From: Gammaproteobacteria bacterium
Lineage (GTDB): Bacteria > Pseudomonadota > Gammaproteobacteria > GCA-001735895
Assembly: GCA_029864065.1 (NCBI GenBank)
Contig: JAOTUD010000063.1
Span: forward strand, 1-9,223
Direction: 5' to 3'
DNA length: 9,223 nucleotides
In this document: piece by piece, positions 5,571 to 9,223 of the stretch
Numbering within the stretch: the stretch's first letter is position 1
Layout of the letters: each line of letters starts with the position of its first letter
The notes under the pieces: model-generated
Told to the model about the DNA's origin: nothing
The model's input: only the letters and a program-made list of their open reading frames with translations
Databases searched by the model: none
Program-made: the position numbers and the translations under genes

Positions 5571-6323
5571 TCAGTCGAAGGCCAGGATAAGACCCAGGAA
5601 AGGCCCCTTGAAGTCCAGGTCGATAGCCGAATCATTCGAGTCATCCTGTTTCTCGCCGTAGCTGTATTCGAACCACCGGTAGCCGCCGTCAAGCTTTAGT
5701 TGCTTGATGATACGATAGTCCAGACTCAGTTCGATCTCGGTGATCCCGGAATTTTCGATACTCCAGCTACCCGCCAGTCCTAGTCCGAAATTCACCCGCT
5801 TCGATAACGCGTATACGGCGCCGATTTGCAGGTAAATCTCGGTGGTCGTGTCGCTGAGGCTATAGGTTGTTCCCGCATCCTGCAGCGTGAAATCAAGACT
5901 TGTCTGCGCAATACCGACATATCTTTGGACGCCTAGCTCACCGGGCGCTAGCTCGCCCGTCGTGTAGTCCTCGCCAAGCGCGATCGAAAAGTAGCTGACG
6001 TCGGCCGTGCCGCTGACTTCGCGCGGGCCGAATAGCGGCGTGTCGTTGATCCGTATCAGTTCGCCGTCCACCACGAACTGGCCGTACTCGCCGTTTGCCG
6101 TAGACCCTCGCAGCCTTATCCTCAGATGATCCTGGTCCGGCAGCGGTGCGGAGGTTTCGAAGTCGCTGAAATTAACGCTATCGTCGACGTCGATGTTGAC
6201 CACGTTACAGCCGGTGGCGATCAGCGGAATGACAACGAGTGCAGACTTAGACCACTTCGAAATGGCAGCAATATCGGCGTGGCCTACCGCATTGAAAGGA
6301 CACACGGGTCCGTTGCCGAGCAT
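5571..6323 (-). CDS. Predicted outer membrane lipoprotein with beta-rich C-terminus, unknown function
   Basis: Starting at ATG 6323 the product has 250 residues. A basic, hydrophobic stretch (KWSKSALVVIPLIATGC) ends in a lipobox with Cys39 as the probable lipidated residue; Asn at +2 does not force inner-membrane retention. After an acidic linker (40-65) the chain alternates polar and hydrophobic residues through to the end, with strand-like segments such as VNFGLGLAGSWSI, EIELSLDYRI and LDGGYRWFEYSYG and a last strand GPFLGLILAFD. That pattern, and a penultimate phenylalanine, resembles a small outer-membrane beta-barrel, which is unusual behind a lipobox. AGGAG six bases before ATG 6323 fixes the start, although the frame stays open upstream to 6434 and the 28-residue stretch before the hydrophobic core is long for a lipoprotein signal. 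I recognise no family. It converges with the gene at 5115 and is divergent from the cNMP-EAL gene. Confidence 0.72.
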   Translation of the reverse strand: MLGNGPVCPFNAVGHADIAAISKWSKSALVVIPLIATGCNVVNIDVDDSVNFSDFETSAPLPDQDHLRIRLRGSTANGEYGQFVVDGELIRINDTPLFGPREVSGTADVSYFSIALGEDYTTGELAPGELGVQRYVGIAQTSLDFTLQDAGTTYSLSDTTTEIYLQIGAVYALSKRVNFGLGLAGSWSIENSGITEIELSLDYRIIKQLKLDGGYRWFEYSYGEKQDDSNDSAIDLDFKGPFLGLILAFD

Positions 6324-6698
6324 GCTCCTCTCCTGCCGCGATCGCTGTCGCGCCTGTTTGAGCAGGTGATTATTGTTGTGCACTGCATGATTGCCCGAAA
6401 CTGCCGTGGGAGAAGGTGGAGCCAGGGGTGACATCGGCTATCTCGTGAAGGGCTACCTGCTGTCGACGAAGTCTTTCGCAGCGATAATGCGCCGAATATT
6501 ACCGTTGTCAACGAATTAAAAGATCCTAAAGGTCCACGACCGTATTGTTTGCCGACCGCCGGTTCAGTCTCGATACCGGTTGTCGGGAATTCGGCGATCA
6601 ATAGCTATTTTTTAATAGCTATTTTCTTGATATGTATTAGATAGAGGGATGCGCGGCTGCTTAAAAAAACCGCAACTTTTCGACATTACGGGAATTTC
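6324..6698. other. Non-coding region between divergent lipoprotein and cNMP-EAL genes
   Basis: These 375 bp must hold the promoters of both divergent genes. The strong AGGAG motif of the lipoprotein gene lies at its left end. The right third becomes clearly AT-rich and contains the paired palindromes at 6600-6623. I could not place confident -35/-10 pairs; candidate hexamers such as TTGTCA (6505-6510) lack a good partner. Confidence 0.45.
6600..6623. promoter_or_regulatory. Paired 10-bp palindromes (AATAGCTATT x2) upstream of cNMP-EAL gene
   Basis: AATAGCTATT, itself a perfect palindrome, occurs at 6600-6609 and again at 6614-6623, separated by TTTT. The copies can also pair with each other as a 10-bp stem with a 4-base loop, and flanking ATC and GAT extend the symmetry imperfectly. 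The pair lies about 75 bp before the start codon, in an AT-rich patch that contrasts with the GC-rich surroundings. This suits two adjacent dimer sites for a transcription factor. It is unlikely to be an ordinary terminator, since the stem has little GC. Confidence 0.5.
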
Positions 6699-8027
6699 AT
6701 GGATTCGATCGAGCTTCAGACATCATTCGATACCGACGAGTACATATTCAGGGAAGGCGACCCTGGAGACTGCGCCTACATCATCGAGTCAGGTATGGTC
6801 GAGATATCGCTCAACAAGGACGGACGCAAGCTCGTCGTGGCGACGCTCACCAAGGGAGACATACTCGGCGAGATGGCCATCATCGACCGGCTCGCACGCA
6901 CGGCCTCGGCGCTCGCGATCGTCCCCACGGTGGTGACGGCGATTCCGCTCGACTACGTCAGTCAGAAAATCGAGGAGTCCGATCCGACGGTGCGCATGTT
7001 CCTGCGGCTTGCCATGGCGCGCTACCGGGATTTGAGCGCCCGGCTGGGTCAGGTATTCGAAGGTCTTTCCATGGGCCAGGCCGAAGTGGCGAGCGACGCC
7101 TACGCTTCCACCACCATGGAACTGAAGAGCGTGGTGTCGCAATTCGCGGAAATGCAGAAACGCATTGATGCCGCCGTCACGAAGCCCTCTTATGACTCTG
7201 GTGTTTCAATATTCGGTGAAAAAACGCTGCGAGATACGAAAATCCTGGTCACCGAAGAAAAGCTGCTGAAATCGGCGCTGAAAAAAAAGGAATTTCGTGT
7301 GCTATACCAGCCGATTATCGAATTGTCGAGCAACAGGATTGTCGGCGGCGAGGCGTTGGCGCGCTGGAAACACCCCTCTGGAGAACTGGTATTACCTTCT
7401 CGATTTATAGCCCGCGCCGAAAGCTGCGGCCTGATCGTAGACCTCGGGTACTGGATCGCGGAGGAAGCCTGCTCGTTTCAAAGTCGCCTCTGCAATGACT
7501 TCCAGCGGGATATATTTATTACCATCAACCTGTCGAGCAAGCAATTCGAGGATCAGTTCCTGGTCCCGAGCCTGGCCGACATCATGGACAGGACCGACGC
7601 CAGGCGCGAGCTGATCAAGTTCGAAATCACGGAGAGCCTGTTGATGGATAATCCGGAACTCGCGACGCAGATGTTGCACCAGCTGAAGGAGACCGGGGCA
7701 AAACTGGCAATAGACGATTTCGGCACGGGCTATTCGAGCTTCAGTTACCTGCACCGTTTTCCTTTCGACACCCTGAAAATCGACCGCGTATTCGTCAGCG
7801 CGATGTCACGCAGCGAGAAGAGCAACCAGATCGTCAAGTCGCTGGTCAACCTGTCGCATGACCTGGGCATGGACGTGGTTGCCGAGGGGATCGAATCCGG
7901 GAAAGAGGCCGAGTTGATGCATAAATACAAAACCGGATTCGGCCAGGGATTTTATTTCTCGAAGCCGGTCACCGAAACGGAATTCGTCAAGCTGCTGCAG
8001 CGACCGAAAATCGAGCTTGCGGGTTAG
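6699..8027 (+). CDS. Cyclic-nucleotide-binding domain / EAL cyclic-di-GMP phosphodiesterase fusion
   Basis: A 442-residue cytoplasmic protein without signal peptide or membrane segment. Residues about 5-118 form a cNMP-binding beta-roll: YIFREGDPGDCAYIIESG (15-32) is typical, and the phosphate-binding cassette contains Gly57-Glu58 and Arg67-Thr68-Ala69. A helical linker (about 120-195) leads to an EAL domain (about 196-436). Its catalytic and metal-binding signatures all appear intact: EAL itself (218-220), INLSS with Asn277, EITES with Glu309, DDFGTGYSS (339-347), LKID with Lys360, VAEGIE with Glu396, and GQGFYFSKP with Gln416. Family knowledge predicts hydrolysis of cyclic-di-GMP to pGpG, controlled by cAMP or cGMP. 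The same domain order is known in Bdellovibrio Bd1971, a cAMP-responsive phosphodiesterase. No DNA-binding helix-turn-helix follows the cNMP domain, so this is not a CRP-type regulator. ATG 6699 has GGGAA at suitable spacing. Ligand choice is inferred, not proven. Confidence 0.93.
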   Translation: MDSIELQTSFDTDEYIFREGDPGDCAYIIESGMVEISLNKDGRKLVVATLTKGDILGEMAIIDRLARTASALAIVPTVVTAIPLDYVSQKIEESDPTVRMFLRLAMARYRDLSARLGQVFEGLSMGQAEVASDAYASTTMELKSVVSQFAEMQKRIDAAVTKPSYDSGVSIFGEKTLRDTKILVTEEKLLKSALKKKEFRVLYQPIIELSSNRIVGGEALARWKHPSGELVLPSRFIARAESCGLIVDLGYWIAEEACSFQSRLCNDFQRDIFITINLSSKQFEDQFLVPSLADIMDRTDARRELIKFEITESLLMDNPELATQMLHQLKETGAKLAIDDFGTGYSSFSYLHRFPFDTLKIDRVFVSAMSRSEKSNQIVKSLVNLSHDLGMDVVAEGIESGKEAELMHKYKTGFGQGFYFSKPVTETEFVKLLQRPKIELAG

Positions 8028-8031
8028 CGGC

Positions 8032-8070
8032 AATATCCGCGTCTATGACCGTATAAGCGATACGGATATT
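8032..8070. repeat. Long-armed inverted repeat AATATCCG / CGGATATT
   Basis: Perfect 8-bp arms at 8032-8039 and 8063-8070 enclose 23 bases, and GTAT-N5-ATAC (8051-8063) can pair inside, its last base shared with the right arm. It begins five bases after the EAL gene stop, so it may fold at the transcript's 3' end. No T-tract follows. Confidence 0.4.
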
Positions 8071-8133
8071 CGTGGACAGTTTACTTATTTGGCAGATGCC
8101 CGCTTGCATCGGGTACATTGCCCCTGTTTTACT

Positions 8134-8154
8134 GCAGGAGCGATCGGTTCCTGC
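8134..8154 (+). terminator. Possible terminator hairpin GCAGGA-N9-TCCTGC
   Basis: A perfect 6-bp stem with a 9-base loop (which contains the palindrome CGATCG) lies about 106 bp after the EAL gene. CATCTTTGACTT follows, only mildly T-rich, so termination is a weak inference. Confidence 0.3.
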
Positions 8155-8248
8155 CATCTTTGACTTCATACTATAATCACAGCAGCGATTGCGGCTATCA
8201 AAGCGACGCCCGCAGGTAGCGCATCAATATCGAATCAAGAATATCGCC

Positions 8249-8344
8249 ATGCCGGAGAGCAAACCTGTTTTGTACGACCGAGTGAAGAAATATGGATTCC
8301 AGGCAGAAGATAGAAAAACAGCGCCGGGCCTGTGTCCCGCATGA
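8249..8344 (+). CDS. Marginal 31-residue open reading frame
   Basis: ATG 8249 to TGA 8344 encodes a 31-residue peptide starting MPESKPVLYDRVKKYGF and ending GLCPA. It has a balanced, protein-like composition, but I recognise no family, and only a weak AAGAA precedes it. It lies 35 bp ahead of the J-domain gene and could be a leader peptide or simply chance. Reported with low confidence because nothing but the open frame supports it. Confidence 0.15.
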   Translation: MPESKPVLYDRVKKYGFQAEDRKTAPGLCPA

Positions 8345-8379
8345 TTAACGCCAACTCGAATACATCGAGGTAGGGCCGC

Positions 8380-9223
8380 ATGGATTCCTACGATATTCTC
8401 GGAATCTCGAGAACCGCAACCCCGGAAGAAATCAAGAAGGCCTACCGCCGGGAAGCGATGAAGTGGCACCCGGACAGGTGCAACAATTCAGCGCAAGCGA
8501 AGGAGCGCTTCCACCGCGCCGCGGAAGCCTACAGAATTCTCTCCGCAGGCGCTCCGAGGGGTGGCAGCGGCGGTTTCGAGACAGGACCATCCGCCGAGCA
8601 GTGGCACGGATTCGCGGAATCCGAACCGCCCGACCGCGACGCGGGCGCGCGTGACGCGCAGGACGAATCGACGGACAATTTTGCCGACTCGGTGTTCTGG
8701 GAGGTGATGCTCGATTACGCGATCAAACTGGCGCAAACCGGTCTCGGTGAACACGAGATAGCGATCGATATTTCCAGAAACGGTTGCCCGCAGCGGTTGG
8801 CGGCGGCTATCGCGGACAAGGCGTTCAATATTCACGCGCATTACGCCTCGCCGGCGGGTGGGAAGCGAAAGCAGGGGGCGGATAAATCGACCTTCAAGGA
8901 AGAGAGGCTCGAAACCGATTTACTGAGGGCCTTCCTCGGTCAGCGCAATTTATTCTGGAGCCCGAGAGACACGATCGAGTACTACCTCGTGGCGTTCGGT
9001 GAATTCCGGCATGCCTCGAAAACGAATCCCCTGTCGTGGATTAACCTGAACCGGCGGCTGATGCGTATTCTTAATTTCTCGTTCATTCTGTTTGTCGTGA
9101 TTGCCGTGACGATCCATTTTTACCCGGGACCGTCAAAATATAAACTGCTGCCCGATGTCGCCTTGCTGCAGGTGCCGCTCGGCGTGCTCGCGCTGATGTT
9201 TGCTTGGACGATTTACTGCAAGC
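8380..9223 (+). CDS. Membrane-anchored J-domain protein (partial, C-terminus beyond window)
   Basis: From ATG 8380 the frame is open for 281 codons to the right edge. Residues 1 to about 58 are a J domain: YDILGISRTATPEEIKKAYR, then the essential HPD triad at 30-32, which stimulates DnaK-type Hsp70 ATPase in known family members. A short glycine- and charge-rich linker (about 57-100) follows. There is no DnaJ zinc finger, so this is a class C-like (type III) co-chaperone and not DnaJ itself. Residues about 101-215 are an unrecognised soluble domain, partly helical, with ISRNGCPQRLAAAIADKAF (131-149). Two hydrophobic stretches near 230-248 and 259-280 are likely membrane segments, which would place the J domain in the cytoplasm at the inner membrane. 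The start has GAGG and TAGGG upstream. Its client and the rest of the protein are unknown. Confidence 0.85.
   Translation, partial: MDSYDILGISRTATPEEIKKAYRREAMKWHPDRCNNSAQAKERFHRAAEAYRILSAGAPRGGSGGFETGPSAEQWHGFAESEPPDRDAGARDAQDESTDNFADSVFWEVMLDYAIKLAQTGLGEHEIAIDISRNGCPQRLAAAIADKAFNIHAHYASPAGGKRKQGADKSTFKEERLETDLLRAFLGQRNLFWSPRDTIEYYLVAFGEFRHASKTNPLSWINLNRRLMRILNFSFILFVVIAVTIHFYPGPSKYKLLPDVALLQVPLGVLALMFAWTIYCK

Larger units (their letters stand above)
8028..8379. other. Intergenic region before the J-domain gene
   Basis: These 352 bp contain two inverted repeats (8032-8070 and 8134-8154), a TATAAT hexamer at 8172-8177 and one marginal short frame (8249-8344). No established gene family is visible. 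The TATAAT has TTGACT only six bases upstream, so the two cannot form a normal sigma70 pair. Confidence 0.45.

Noticed and set aside
6324..6434. Upstream ATG extension of the lipoprotein
   Set aside because: It would put 37 further residues ahead of an already long signal region, and the strong AGGAG motif points to ATG 6323.
6649..6936. Plus-strand open frame of 95 codons at the start of the cNMP-EAL gene
   Set aside because: A shifted frame overlapping the cNMP domain, arginine- and serine-rich, with no supporting motif.
8160..8177. TTGACT and TATAAT as a promoter for the J-domain gene
   Set aside because: The two hexamers are only six bases apart, far from the 16-18 bp that sigma70 needs; TATAAT alone is not enough.
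1..9223. CRISPR arrays, tRNA or rRNA genes, insertion sequences, toxin-antitoxin or defence loci
   Set aside because: I looked for regularly spaced repeats, transposase motifs, tRNA-like cloverleafs and small paired toxin-like genes and saw none.

Overview
The window looks like chromosomal DNA from a GC-rich Gram-negative proteobacterium, most likely a gammaproteobacterium. The reasons are a TamA-type outer-membrane assembly protein with a cleavable signal peptide, a predicted outer-membrane lipoprotein, an EAL-type cyclic-di-GMP enzyme, and Shine-Dalgarno-led starts. I see no mobile element, CRISPR array, rRNA or tRNA. The species cannot be named from the sequence alone.

Left part (1-3902), all on the minus strand: in transcription order, an AMP-forming acyl-CoA synthetase (3902-2325), an SDR oxidoreductase starting with TTG inside the last codons of the ligase (2341-1580), and then, after a 250-bp gap, a tamA-like gene (1329-1) that runs off the left edge. 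Ligase and SDR form a translationally coupled pair suited to activating a carboxylic acid as a CoA thioester and oxidising or reducing a hydroxyl or keto group on it. A flavodoxin-fold NAD(P)H:FMN-type oxidoreductase (3979-4590, plus) is divergent from the ligase. The 76-bp gap between them carries a perfect TTGAC-N4-GTCAA inverted repeat.

Middle part (4591-6323): a 524-bp non-coding stretch rich in short inverted repeats, with a CRP-like TGTGA-N6-TCATA site, leads to a small one-helix membrane protein of unknown function (5115-5489, plus). It converges on an unrecognised lipoprotein with a beta-rich, barrel-like C-terminal part (6323-5571, minus).

Right part (6324-9223), plus strand: a 375-bp spacer with two closely spaced copies of a 10-bp palindrome precedes a fusion of a cyclic-nucleotide-binding domain to an apparently active EAL phosphodiesterase domain (6699-8027). 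After a 352-bp spacer comes a J-domain protein with C-terminal membrane segments, cut by the right edge (8380-9223).

The most interesting gene is the cNMP-EAL fusion, whose layout joins cAMP or cGMP sensing to cyclic-di-GMP breakdown in one polypeptide. The same domain order is known from Bd1971 of Bdellovibrio, so the architecture itself is not new. The genes do not form an obvious single system. I regard this as an ordinary chromosomal region with some uncharacterised genes and several untested regulatory sites.
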